DNA from: Stercorarius parasiticus
Lineage: Eukaryota; Chordata; Aves; Charadriiformes; Stercorariidae
NCBI GenBank assembly: GCA_013396915.1
Contig: VWZL01001368.1
Coordinates: 558,001-622,000, forward strand
Length of the DNA: 64,000 nucleotides
Direction: 5' to 3'
Shown: in pieces, positions 1 through 13,300 of the stretch
How positions within the stretch are numbered: the first letter of the stretch is position 1
How the letters are laid out: each line of letters begins with the position of its first letter
Program-made: the position numbers and the translations under genes
The notes under the pieces: generated by a model
Database searches by the model: none
The model's input: the letters and a program-made list of their open reading frames with translations, nothing else
Told to the model about the DNA's origin: nothing

Positions 1-2179
1 CATTTCCAGCTTGGAGCTCTGCTTGGTTTTTTTGGTAAACAACCCTCTCAAATCTTCCGACTCTCTTTCTGTTCCCAGGCCCATCAAAGCATCATCTTCT
101 GGCCAGCAGGCTTCTGCCTTAAGAGTAACTAAGCAGCTACACATACAAATAAGCAAGCACGCACAGAAAACCAGATAGGTATTGCATCTATACACGCTAT
201 GGAACTATGCATTTATTCTGTTCTTGTGACAGCTTTGTTGTCTACCTTTTATGCGTTCATTCATCTCCTGTGGCACGGGGACTGAGTTAAGCATGGCTTC
301 CTCTTGAAGCACGTTCTTCTAAGTTTCATTGAACAGGGTTTCAGGCCCAGAGATGAGCCATACAGATATTTGTAAGTATGCTAGTGGACCCAAATGCTTA
401 AGGGTATAAGGGTAGGAACATATCTAAATACTTACATAATTTTAATAGGCTATGTGGACAGACAGCACTACTGTTTGGGGTGTTTTGTTTTTTTTATAGC
501 ACCTGTGGAAATGCAAGGAGTTAATCCCAGGTTATCAGGAGCTCCCAGGGCTTTGACTGGGTACCACTTGGCAAAAAGTTTCTTTCAGGTCAAAACTTAG
601 CTAATGAAATTAATAGACTTTCTTGAAAAGCCAAAACCTCTGCTAGCGTCTGTAGAAAGAGAACCACGCAGTTGCCCCAGAGCAAGCAGTAGCTGCAATG
701 GACAGGCATACAGGGGGTTGGCAAGTGAATGTTATACATACTGCTGCCTGTGGTTATGAGAGAATTAAAAGCATTTGCTGTGATGACATTTTCATTAACA
801 AGTTTCCACTTTGCTCACAGGGGAATATAAACCAGTTGTCTCCACTGGAAGGATTGCATCGTGCGATCAGGAAAACATTGGAAAGGAATAGACATAACAT
901 GGATGAATTTAATTTCAGAAAAAGTTACATGAAGACTATGGGATATTCATGGGAGAAGCTATTCAGATTCTTTCCTCTTCTTGAAAGGAAAAATCTCCCC
1001 ATGACTGTAGGTTTAAGGCTCTGGAGAGGACACAGATTTATTCCCTGTTTCTTTGGTGCAATTGGTATAACAGACTCAGAGAAGGAGGAGTGTAATGGGA
1101 AACAGGCAGTGATGGTGTCCCCAAGACAGGCCGGGGGAGAAGGCAGCAGTGACCTGCTGGCACATCCCTCAGCGCGTGGCTGTGCCGCAGTAAGAGGCAA
1201 AGCCGGGCAGCGGCTGTGGCAAAGCCTGAGCTCTAAGCACAGAGCGACGGAAGGGCGACCTGCAGCAAAAGGACCAGTCTGTGGATTGTGGGGGGGAAAG
1301 ATGTTGAGAGCTTGTGGAGCTACATGACTTGAAGTGAAGGCATGCTAATATTATTTAAATATTTGCTTTTAAAGTAGGTTTTCAATGGCAAAAAGAAGCA
1401 ATTGCTTGTTGATCACAGATTCATTTTTATGTGCTTTCTCTAAGGACTCCTCATAAACAACAGAAAAGCAATTGATTTCTCATTCCATAGCAGGAGAATT
1501 CAATAACATTATTTTTCACTGTGTAGAAGCTGGCACTGGAAAGAGATGCTGAAACCCTGCCCACTTGCTCTGAGGCTAGGGAGACTGGGGAAGATGATGT
1601 GATTTATTAGAGCATTCTGACTAATGCAAAGCTGCAAGGTGCATTCACGAAATCTGCTTACTCTGGAGGTTGCATTAAAAAAAAAAAAAAAGAAAAAAGA
1701 AAAAAGAAAAAAGATGAGAAGTCTGGGGGAGAGTTTTTCCCTTGGGGGTGGTCTGACTAAGAAGTGACTAAGAGCTCTAAAGGAGAAATTATAGTAAGCA
1801 AAAGAGCATTCTAGGGTATCTGCAAACAACTGGCATAAGCGTAACTTTTCGTTAGGCAAATGACTAACATACACATCACTAAGCACTTTGTGTGGCATGG
1901 CTTTTCAGGTCATCTCGTGGTGTGTAGGCTCACACTCTGGAAGTCTCCATGAAAACTACAAAGGTAACGAAGGATGTGCAGGCGGAGGAAGCAATAAAAG
2001 TTCAGGAGTAGAATGATAGGGAGTGATGGTGATATAACACTAATTGGGTTGTATGAGACATTGCTGTCCTAGTGAGCCAAGAAGTTCACATGCTCTGAAA
2101 GGATAGCAAACTTCAGTGAAATTCAGAACTCTCACAAGATATGGCAGAGCTGGGGGAGATAATACATGGTGTGGTCACA
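1..2179. other. intergenic DNA, no gene recognised
   Basis: AT-rich single-copy-looking sequence. Open frames here (the longest at 698-1327, plus strand) have no recognisable domain and a composition typical of chance frames. The only structured element is an A-rich run at 1677-1713. Nothing else is supported. Confidence 0.7.
1677..1713. repeat. A-rich simple repeat
   Basis: A run of A followed by repeated A5-6G units. It could be a degraded poly(A)/simple-sequence tract; no retroposed body is recognisable next to it. Confidence 0.8.
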
Positions 2180-2827
2180 TCTCAGGCTGTTGTGTGTGAT
2201 TGTGCCTTTGTGGCCAAGAAGACCAATGGCATCCTGGGGTGCATCAAGAAGAGTGTAGCACACAGGTTGAGGGAGGTCATCCTCCTCCTCTACTCTGCCC
2301 TGGTGAGGCCACATCTGGCGTACTGTGTCCAGTTCTGGGCTCCCCAGTTCAAGAAGGACAGGGAACTGCTGGAGAGAGTCCAGAGGAGTGCTACAAAGAT
2401 GAAGGGAATGGAGCACCTCTCATATGAGGAAAGGCTGAGAGACCTGGGTCTGTTTAGCCTGGAGAAGAGAACACTGAGAGGGGATCTCATCAATGCTTAT
2501 AAATATCTAAAGGGCAGGTGTTAAGAAGATGAGGTCAAACTTTTCTCAGTGCTGCCCAGTGACAGGACAAGAGGCAATGGACACAATCTGGAACACAGGA
2601 AATTCCATCTCAACATGAGGAAAAGCTTCTTTACTCTGAGGGTGGCAGAGCACTGGAACAGGCTGCCCAGAGAGGTGGTGGAGCCTCCTTCTCTGGAGAT
2701 ATTCTAAACCCACCTGGATGCATTCCTGTCCAGCCTGCTTTAGGTCAACATGCTTTGGCAGGGGGGTTGGGCTAGATGATCTCCGAAGGTCCCTTCCAAT
2801 CCCTACAATTCTGTGATTCTGTGATTT
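2180..2827 (+). mobile_element. CR1 LINE, 5'-truncated, 3' end intact
   Basis: This is the 3' part of a CR1 (chicken repeat 1) non-LTR retrotransposon. The frame at 2141-2524 still reads as the C-terminal reverse-transcriptase region, with recognisable segments [62 protein letters not shown] and [14 protein letters not shown]. The 3' UTR follows, including the GGCTAGATGATCT and GGTCCCTTCCAA motifs, and the copy ends in tandem ATTCTGTG-type octamers at about 2808-2826, the hallmark of CR1 tails. The 5' limit is uncertain because homology fades near 2190. Truncation and divergence mark it as a dead copy. The stop at 2522 closes the coding remnant before the UTR. The copy is typical of avian genomes. 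Confidence 0.93.
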
Positions 2828-4782
2828 AGGAATCTGAAGGGATGGCTTGCACTAAGCAAACAGTCCTCGTGGTTTATATGAGTTCAGTGACAAACTATAT
2901 ATGCTTTTAGTTACGGATTTACCACAGCATTTCTTCATTCACCTCACCAAAACTGATATTTACTGATAGGATGTATAATACACATGGTTCCTTGTTTATG
3001 ATGTCTTTAAACCTAATATAACAGGGGAATGAAGAATACAATTTCAAGTGTTTACAACCAAGAATAACTGTGAAACAAGAAAAAAGACCCCCAACTTTTT
3101 CTTGCAGGAAGATGCATTAGAAAGGAGTCGTTATTTTCCTGACACCTCCATCATTATTGGAAGTACATTTCATGTGCCCAGCTATTTTGAAAGGACAGTA
3201 CCTAGTTTTTATGCTATATGACAGCACAGAACATTGCCTAGACCTGAGCTCATAAACAAAATTACATAGCGCTCTGAATAGTATTTTAAGAACTCCACTG
3301 GCTAGTCAAAGGAAGAGGATATGAACTCTCTATTTCTTGCAGAGATAGAAAAGGTACCACTCAAAACATGAGTCTGGGGAGTCCTAGAGAAATTTAGGCT
3401 AATCAAAGTGGGTTCCCCCCTGAAACTTATTCTTAATCAATCATATATCATCGCTGTCCCTCCACAATTATTAGTACATGAATTCATCATCTGTGCCAAG
3501 CATGAAATTGGCACAACTGAGTATGATGTCTCTAATTCATATTTGCATTTCTCCTTCACCTTTAAGCCCACTGAAAGTATTCCTTTTATTGAGGGATGGA
3601 AGTAATGAGCATGTTTTGAAGGACAGCCTCAACTGACCCCTGCAGAACGACAGCAGTCAGGACCGAGAATCTGGGAAAAGGTGTCCATCGCCACATCTAA
3701 GTGAGAAAATCAGTTAATCGTCTACTGTGGTCTGAAACTGCACAGCTCAGGACCCGGGATCAGGAGACCTAGCACGTGGAGCTACAATTCATATTCTGAC
3801 CACTCTATCGAACACAACATCAGTAGCTGAGGACTGTCAGGGTCCCATCATCAGATAGCAACAGCAGGAAAAGCAACCCCCTTCCTTGAACAGAATAAGC
3901 ATTGTTTTCTTATTTGTTGGTGCAAAGGGTTGGATGGTTTTTGTAAATATTATCCTGGTTGCAGTGGAGGGACTTCTATAAGTAGGAAAGTATTGAAGCG
4001 TTTCCTCCATGCAGTAAAAATTAGCCTTTCACGTGGGATGATAATCGTTCCATTCACCCCCCATTGTCTCTTGTCCATTTATATTACGAACTCCTAAGGA
4101 ACAGGGACTACTCCTTTCCATATGCGTATGCAACATCTTTCATACTGTGTCTCCCATTTCAAATGGCACCTCCAATTTTAAATACAACCAAGCAACAGGA
4201 AGTTTAAGAACTGCTCTGCAGATGCAAATGATTACTAAGGCCAGTCAGGGACAGAACGAGAAACAGAAATCAGGATTTTCCACTCTCACTTAATTCACAA
4301 ATCCATACAGTTTCCAAGGAAAGGAGCAAGATCTCCTTTGGCAGTATGGCTTTGTGCATATTCTTTAATCTCCAAATGGAAAAAAGTATTTTGACAAAGT
4401 TAGATCAAGAAAATAAAAATAAAACCTATAAAACTGTCCCAACTTTGTGGATATTGTGAGCCTACTAAGCAGCTGTTGAAATGACTGTAAGTCTCTCCAT
4501 TGACTTCTGTGAACCCTAAGCAAGAGCTTTTCTGAACTCAGAGCCAGACAGAGATTGGGAGGGTGGGGGGAATCTTTTTGGTACACATATCCCTCTCTGC
4601 TCTGGGGATTTGGTTTCTGCACACAGAGGAAAGAGGGTTCAAGAAAAAACAGAAGGGGAGCTCCCTCCTATCACTTTATTTTAACAGTCAGAGCAATCTG
4701 AGAAACATTCTTGTATGAAATAAATCCTATCCTCACTTACACTCATGCAACTGAAGGCAGCATTTGGCTGCAAGACAAGTGT

Positions 4783-4846
4783 ATTTCTTAACTATTTTGA
4801 GTGCCATATGCTATATGAGTGCCATATGTTAGCATTTCTTAACTAT
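4783..4846. repeat. local interleaved duplication
   Basis: Two different words each occur twice within 64 bp. ATTTCTTAACTAT lies at 4783-4795 and 4834-4846, and GAGTGCCATATG lies at 4799-4810 and 4817-4828. The word order is A-B-B-A, all in the same orientation, which suggests local template slippage or a small rearrangement rather than a simple tandem. Confidence 0.85.
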
Positions 4847-4904
4847 ATATAGCCATTTCAAATGGTATATCGAGTTAAAGGGGAGAGCACTGCCCTGATC
4901 TCCC

Positions 4905-5300
4905 CTTCACCTCTCCTCAGATCTCTCCTCCCCCCCTTCCTTTCCTTTTCTTTTCCTTCTGCACTCCTCCCCGCCTACACTCAGCTTCCTTCATCACACT
5001 TCCTACTATTTTTTATTTTAAAAAACAAACAGTATTTTGTATTTCTAACAAACCTCCTCCTCCCCCCCTTCCCATCTGACATCTGGTTTTATTCTTCCCC
5101 CTCCCTTCCCCCACACCGCGTACAGCATGGGTTCCCATTTTGGCAATGCCAGGGCGATGCACCGCAGCTGCAGTAAGGGCAGGAGCTAAGTGGAAGGTAC
5201 AGTCAATGCCCCCACAACCCTCCTCCACCCCATCATCTCAGCCTCTGGTCTCCCCTCCCTCCCTCCTCCCCACCTCTCTCCGCCTCTTTGGGACCTCTGG
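4905..5300. repeat. pyrimidine-rich low-complexity block
   Basis: The plus strand is strongly enriched in C and T (TCC, CTT and CCCCTT words), with a small CpG-containing interruption around 5118-5165. No gene is evident. The long open frames on both strands here follow from the biased composition. Confidence 0.7.
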
Positions 5301-7302
5301 CTTTCTTCCCTTCCTTGAGCGGTTAGCGGAGAGCAGTTGCTTCCCCTCAGGGCTGGTTCAGCAGGTATTTTCCTTCAGACTACCATATTTTATTTTATAC
5401 CTCCTTTAATTTCTTTCCTTTTCTCAGGTAGCACCAGGAGCTAGCTTCCCCATTTCAAAATGCATTGAGTAGGACAGGCTGACTCTGGCATAAAAACATT
5501 TAAAGTTTGAGCCCTACATGCCGCAGGTTAAGCGGCTTCCACCGCACACCTCAGCTTGGTTTGTTGTCTTTGAAAATGCAGATCCTGACTGCTGTGGCCT
5601 GGTACTCCTCAAAAGAAGAGAGGAAACACCCGTAGGGGTATCTCCCTGGCCCTCAGACCACGTTGCACCCTCCTGCACCCTCTGGAGATTGCAAAGCAGG
5701 CAAAGTGGACATTTTTACTGCCAGAAAGGCACATGGTATAAAGTAGAGAAGAACAGCAGCGTCTGGAGACTGACACAACTTATTGTGTAGAATCACGACC
5801 GAGCACAAGCTGTGAGACAGGAGCCCGCTACGGGGAAAGACCTGGAAAAAAAAAAAAAACCAAACCATAACCTCTACCTGACTGCAAAGAAAGAATAGGA
5901 GTTTTTTCACCAGGTTGTGCTTTAACACAAGTTCACCTATTTTTGCTGTTGCTGTTTTTTAATTTGGTTGTGTTCACTAATTAATAACGGGAATTATTTT
6001 GATTCTTGCAGTGGAACAAGCACTTGAAAATGTTTGCTCCTTGTAAGCTGCACCTCTACAAATCTAACCATGGATGAGTGTGGGGAACGAGGAAATAAAT
6101 GTTTAGAATACAGGGAAAAGCCAGATCCACCATGTAACAAATGTCCCTTCACAGCCCATACCAAGGAAAGCCAAGAACAAAAAGTATGCCAAGGGAGGAA
6201 TATTAAGGCAGGGTAAAATTCACCTCCGTACGCACGATCAGCCCAAAATTATGGCAAAATTTATCCTTTTCTTCCCTCTTAGCAGCTGGACCACTCCATG
6301 CAAAAAAAAAAAAGAAATAAAAAGGGCCTTTATAAGCAGGAGTTCTGGGACAAGGGAAACGCCACAAAACGTTGGAACCCAAACTGTCATGGCCTCTTCA
6401 GCTGACTCCAATGGTTTTTATAATATACCATAGAGCAACAACACCCATCTGAATGTCACATTCCACTGAGACTTAACCTCAATCCATACCTTTTTAGGAA
6501 TGGGTAAAGTTATGTATTTTTCAAAAAATATTGTAATTTATGATTTTCATGCTTTATTGCCTTATAATTATAATCCAACAGTGCCATCCACTGCTTTTCC
6601 AAATAATCTTTGCTTACAGTTTCTTCCTGAAGTCATCTTTCATAAGTCATGTCATTAAAAATGAACAGTTTGACTGTGTATACATATACGGTATACACGA
6701 ATGCATGGCCAGATGTGGGGAAAAAAAAATTTAAAGAGCAAAATCAAAATTGTAATCTGGTGATGTTCCTAAGGGATTACCAGAGCTGTCAAACAAAACC
6801 TTTCTGGGCTGCAGATAACACCACGTTTCATAGTTAGAAAAACCACACTCCTGAGTCACACAGAGAAAGCTTGTGTGCGTAATTGTGTAATACTTCTTGA
6901 AGTCAATCCAATAAAACAGCGCCTTTCAACTCAAACTTTTCCCCAAATATAATCACTTAGCCAACGGGAACAGAACGCCCCATGCTGTGAAATGCCAAGT
7001 AATTCTTGCCAACTCTTTGGGATCGCAGCTTTGGATGACAGCAGCCAGCACCCCAAAGAACCGTAAACTCAACACTGATATTTTCTGATGTGTCCTGTGA
7101 CTGTTGGACCTCCAGATCTGTTGACTCATTTGATGCTTGACAAAGACCCCTTAAAGAAAGCAGCAAGTATGTTCCCAGGACACCAATAACGGTATTGCCT
7201 TCACAGCAGGAAACCATAAAAACGTAGCCTGAATTCAATCAAAGCATTGCTATTTTCTCATATTTTGTATGTGTCTTCATGTTATGTTTCAGATACTGTA
7301 CA

Positions 7303-7345
7303 TGTGTGTATATATATATGGATACGCATATATATAGACATATGC
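7303..7345. repeat. TA/TG-rich microsatellite
   Basis: Degenerate alternating TG and TA dinucleotides (TGTGTATATATATATG and following TATATATA blocks). Simple sequence only. Confidence 0.75.
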
Positions 7346-10300
7346 TTAGGTATATATGCAAGCATCCACACAAGCACAGACTGCATGTTCTTCATAGACA
7401 CCTATAATAATACAAAGTAGTATTTAGGTGTACATATTTTTAAATATCTCTAAAAATTTTGCTTCTAGCTCTGTATTTAGGAGCTCAAGTAAGCACTGAC
7501 TGCTTTTAAGAGGCAATAAGCTTTGGTTGAGCTTTGTCAGAGCTCCAAATTCCTGAAACCCTGACATTTTTGTGCAGCAAAAGTTTGGAGGGGGAAAAAA
7601 AAAAAGGACCCGAAATCGAAAATCTATTGTGCCACAGTTTCCTTGTTTCTAAAATGCAGAGAAAATAAACAAACCACTTTAAAAGCTTTGTATTTACAGA
7701 CCATGAGCACATCAAAGTGTCTGAGATCCCATATTCCAAACCCCCATATCTATTACTTTTGTCAAACCAGCACAAACTTAAAACAAATATAAATGGCCAA
7801 CCAAACATTTCTCTTTTATGCGGAATCCTTACCGTGTGGGTCTACAAAGGTTTTCGTGGTGTGACATAAAAGATGGTACAAGTCAAGCACTCACTATGTG
7901 TCAGAAAATCCAGCAAGTGACCTACAATGTCATTCCCAGCTAGCACTAGGCACGATTATCGTTCATTTCACGTTCAAGTTGGATCTGAATTTGGAAGCCA
8001 CTAACAAATGCTGCACAAAACAATACTTCTGGCCCTGCCATAAAAAGATGTGATGCTATAGTAATGCAGTTAGGCACAATTCGTAGCGGGAAGTTTTCAA
8101 ATCAGTGAGCAACTGGATTTAAAATGAACAACGAGAAAAGATAAAAATTTAGATTTTTTTTCTATTGCACTGCATAAATCTCCCAGGCAGGAAACTGCAT
8201 CTGGAAATTAATCGGCAGTCATAGTGTCAGTAACAGAAAACTATTACACATGGGTTTATCAGCTCTGCATGGATGCACATGGACATACACAATGTATCAG
8301 CTAGTACAAGTGGCCTATTTACCACCTTCATGTATGAAACCGAAGCAACATCCTTAAAATGTATCTCTGTTACACTCCTTGACACTGAGAACCAGGATGC
8401 AAAAGTACTGTGTTTAACTTGGATTGCCAGCCCATTTCCTAGCAGAATACAACAGAATTATCTACAGTTTAAATCATCCTCTGAAAGCAACTCATGACCA
8501 GAAGGGACTTACCAAACCTTGTCCCAGGGAATGAGAAAGAACTTCTGGATGTGTGCAACTGGGAATGAAGTGATTTAGTGGTAGTTTTTATTTTATAACT
8601 AAAAGGATCATGTTTATACAAGTATTACTTCTGCCAATACCTCCCACTACAGTAAATTTATCTAACCCTTGAATCATCAATAGCACATGAAAAAACTACA
8701 AACATCTATCTGGCCTAAACTGAGCCAAAACTCAGGCATATGGAGTGTTGTATATTCTGTCATCGGGAATAAAGCATTGCAGTACGTTTCTTCTATTTAT
8801 AGTTCAAAGAAATTAAAAAGAAAATTAGAAAACCTTTAGTGTCAGCAAAGGGAGCTACAAAAGCTGCCTGGGCTTACACTGCTCACGACCACAATTTCAC
8901 CATATGCAGTTAAAAAATAGTAACTCTGATTGACAATATTTATCAGTTTTGTTTATGTGAAACTAAAAGGAAGACTTGTAATACACTGTAGAATGTCTAA
9001 TCTGACACTGTATTGTATACTTGGAGGGAAAACAGTAACAAGATGTGGGCAAGTTCAGTAGCTAAATGCATGGTTTATGACTGAGAAAACTCTTTCAGAA
9101 CAAAAGCCCTTTCTTCCTATCATGTACCAGGGCCATGCTTTTAAAAGATGAAACCCAGCGTGTTTATGAGACTGTAAAATTTTGGAAAATTATTCCTCAA
9201 ATATACAGACATATGTATACACACCTAGCAACTAATGAAAAGCCTTTTCAATCCCAAAGGCCACGTAGAAAGAAGAAACAGCCTTCCCTTCCTACTTCTT
9301 TGAATTTTGCCAGTCAGACAGACTCTTTACCAGTTACAGAGATCTTCATGTTACTCAACTATTTGCAGTGAAGACAGTGGCAAAACGCTAGCACAGCAGC
9401 GGCAGAAAGCACACGAGCACAGACATGAATCCAAAGGTCAGATCCTTAGATGGCCTCAGCTGCAGTGGCTCTGCTGATCTGAATAACAAGAAATTGAAAA
9501 ATGAGCCCGACGAGTTTCCACAGATCTTCAAAGATTCATGGAAAACATGGCTGGCAGGGATCTGAAGACATTATTCAGTACATATTACTGACCAAAGGGA
9601 GGATCAGATTTCTTAAACCAAGAGTCATTAGCTATTAAATACAATGGTTCGGGAACATTCTTCAGCTCATTCCTAAAATTTGCCAGAAGCGAGAGGGATG
9701 CAATGGGAATGCTGCACTCTCCTTATCTTCTCTTCAAAACACAGACTGTTCACTGCCACCAGACTCTGGGATAGGTGAGGCTCTGGTTCACCTGCTCTTC
9801 TGGTCCTCTCTCCTGAAAGACTTTGAAATAGCCTGTTTAAGGCATATGCCGTCCCTCCCCCTGGCTCTGGAGGTCACAGTCTCTAATGCAAAACTTTCTC
9901 TCTTTCATCAACAGAAAGTGCAATAAAGTCTCAAAGGCCACCAACATAACAAGCTGACAGCAAAGCCAGACTGGTAAAAAGATTAATTTATGTACAGAGA
10001 GATTACAATCTACCCATAATGAGGCATCCAGTGTGCATTCACAATCAGATCCAGCAAACAGATGTTGGATATGAAGGCACATGAGAAGCTACAGTTCAGA
10101 GAAAAAGACAGAAGTGGTGCCAAAGAAATAACTTCTTTTTTTTCCCCCTTAAATATTCAGGTTTTCTTCCTTTTTTTTATGTCATTGCAAAACTCAGCTA
10201 CCAATAAGTGGGAGAGGTGGCCCTGTGATCTGGCCTTTATCTTGTGCTGGATCTCTTTCCCCTGCAATGGAAGAGGACAGCCCCGCTCGCACCGAGGGCT

Positions 10301-13300
10301 CGGCCTCTAAGGAGCTGGGTCTGTTTTGGCAGTAAAGTTGGCACACAGCATACCCAAATCTGGTCTCAGATGTGCCTCCGTCAGTCACTCTGCTAAAAAT
10401 CACACAGTAATGTGACTTAATCTTCCCTCGCACCAAGAATACTGCTTCCTCCATGCCAGGCAGATGAAGACAACCCAAGGAACAACAGCACAGTTGCCTT
10501 TAGCTGTGGAAATGACCCCCATGGAGTGATTTTGTTCTTCCAAACCTCACACAGGCAAGGAATCCATGGTGGGGCAAGCCATGCGTTATGAATCTCAGTG
10601 GCAGAGATCTGACCTTGTAATCCATTATCCAACCCAAGACCTTTATGATGGCCTTAGGTTGGGGAAGGAACAGTGGCACAAGAGAATCCCTTCACCACAC
10701 AGATTCCCCAGTTTGCATAACCATGCTTTGGACGCATTGCAATTCAAGGCAAATTGAAGAAGAGTGGAAGCTTACGGCTTGGCCCGGTGAGTGGGCATAC
10801 AAATTTTCAAGAGTCACCTGGACTCTGCAGGTTGTATCGTGCCTCTTTGCAAATGCTCATCTTCCCTTAGGTCACAGGCATGTGCTTCGTATGGAATTTG
10901 CACTGGGTTGTCACCACTATCCAGACCATCTTTGGCAGACCTTCACTCATCCTGCGACCTAGATTGCAGTTTCCACAAAGGCCATATAGTATCTATCACC
11001 AAGTGATTACAGGTTGGCACCCATTTGTGACAATGCCGCATGTGACAGCGCCATAAGGTAATAAGCTTATCCTCAAGGTTAACCTTTTAGTTCAAAATAC
11101 GTATTTCCTCCTCACTGCTGCTGTGAGAAGATTTCTTTTTTTCCATTGCAATATCTCCAATATTTGTACGGATTTACATCCTGCCCCAACATATTTTTCA
11201 GTTTTAGAGCTGTCAATGAGGATCTAGTTTAAGCTTTATAACAAGCTACCGTACGTGCGCCTGGAAACTACAGGCAACATGTGCTTAAGTCCACACCTGT
11301 GGAACAGAATGACTCCGAACATGTTTTCTTTTCCTTGTCACTTCTTGAGTGCTGTCCTTTAAGCTTTGGTAGACACTCCGCAATTTGTTATTGCTGTGGG
11401 AGGGAACTGTTTTTTTTAATATGTTATAAATGCGCAGCCCTCAGGAGTTTGAGTAGTGGAAAAGGAAGGGCAGCTCCTCTTCGCTATCTCAGGAACTACA
11501 GAATCCCTGTATCGTGCCAAATTTTATCGTTTTGCAGAGTGATGCTATAACTTTCTCACACTCAGCCATCTTATAAGGCAGCATTTGTATGGAGAATGGA
11601 AAATGAATAACATGCTCTCCCTTGGCTCAATAAAGGGCGTACACCTGTCTTTGATTTTGACAAATTTCATTTTTATAAAAACTTCAACAATGGGAGAATA
11701 TGATTAATTTCTAAATGAAATATTATCAGCTAAGCATCATAGCCAAAAGGAAATCACTGGAGCGGAACTTAGACTTGTTGCTTAGAGTTATAAAGCATAA
11801 AATAATGGCTGGATCAAACACCAAAGATGGTTTTAATGATGTGGAGAAAAGGATGATTATATTAAATTGACAAATTTATGAATTTTAAGATATTTCTCAT
11901 GGAGCATGGGAGTAAATCGATGATTAAAATGCAATTTCATGTGAAGAAGACTAGTTTCACATCTGTCAATTACTGAAAAAAAAAAAAAAAGCTTGATATT
12001 GTGGCCTTTCACTTCTGGTGTTCTACAGATCCTGCATTAGACGTATAATCAGCTTCACTTACATGTGCAATTCCAGTAAGTTCAGTGGAAATGTTAAACA
12101 TGTTTGGTTATGTAGGGGGAAGACTCTTCTCACTCCTTTGAATCTGAATAAAAGTTTACATTTACTGAAAGCTAATACCATCCTAGATGATTTGGTTCAT
12201 TATGTGAATCTATTACCAATTAACTGTCAGAAGAATTAACCAGTGGTATTTTCCAAATCTCAGAGTCATTTAGAAACTCAAATTTCATTTATCTGATTCA
12301 GATTTACAAAAAAACATGCATTCCCAAGGCGTTCAGGTGGTTTTGAAAAGTGTAAACATGCTAGTTCCTTCCAGATGTTAGGTAAGTGCATTTTCACTAG
12401 CAGAAACGTCATGGAATAATTGGTAGGTTTGCCTTTTTCTCTACTTCCTACTTAAAGCAAGAGAAAAACTGAAAAGGAGATAATGGACCTTTCAATAACG
12501 TTTTTTTTAAATGTTATTTTCTTAAAAATATACATATATAAATGCATATACAATTAGAAACAGGCAGAAAAAAAATCAGGTATGTTATATTGCAAATCTA
12601 TTGTTCTAACCTCTCCTTTCTGCAATGACATTTGAAAAAAAAAAATGTGACATTTAAAGAAAAAATTATTGTCGCATTAAATGACTTTGTGAGTTCCATC
12701 AAAGTTGTGAGAACTTGCTCTTTTTTATCAAAATAATGTCACTGATGTCATTAAGGAGGGACGGCAGCTGCTCCAAGTTTAAGATTGCAACAGAGTCCCT
12801 GCTGGAATCTCAGTCTGGACCCCACAAAAACATTCCACTAAAAAGGGGGTTTCCCTTGCGCAACCACAATGGGAATGGCAGGAGAAGAAAGATTTTATAC
12901 ACTCAGGACCTACCATCATGTTTCCTGTTTGGGTTGCAAAATTCTGGCTTTCTGTTTCACTGTGAGAAGTGACCAACTTCTACTTCCATGTTCAAGTCCA
13001 GTCTTGCATTTTGCAGTGGGGGAAAAAAGAAATGAATCCATGGGACTCAAAGCAAGTTTACATGTTTTGGTGTCCTTCCTACCGAGCTCCTCCTGGAAAA
13101 AATCAATTCCATGCTGCTTTCAGTTCCCCAAACTTACCCTGCTCAGCCAAGTTCCCTTGGAAATAAGGATTTAAGATACCACACTATCAACCAGTCATTT
13201 TCTCATATCAGTTCCCCCCCAATAAATTTCAAATTCCCTGTTCATTTTCAGCCAAGTCTGACAGAATGGTAGGTGTGGGGAGAGTGAAAATTGGCACGTG

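Noticed and set aside
698..1327. 209-residue open frame on the plus strand
   Set aside because: No recognisable domain, composition like translated non-coding DNA, and no splice or promoter support. Treated as a chance frame.
3735..3810. MIR-like words (GATCAGGAGACCTAG)
   Set aside because: Only one short block agrees with the SINE consensus; neighbouring blocks are missing.
12180..12220. CR1-tail-like word CTAGATGATTTGG
   Set aside because: Isolated seven- to ten-base agreement with no other CR1 landmarks around it.
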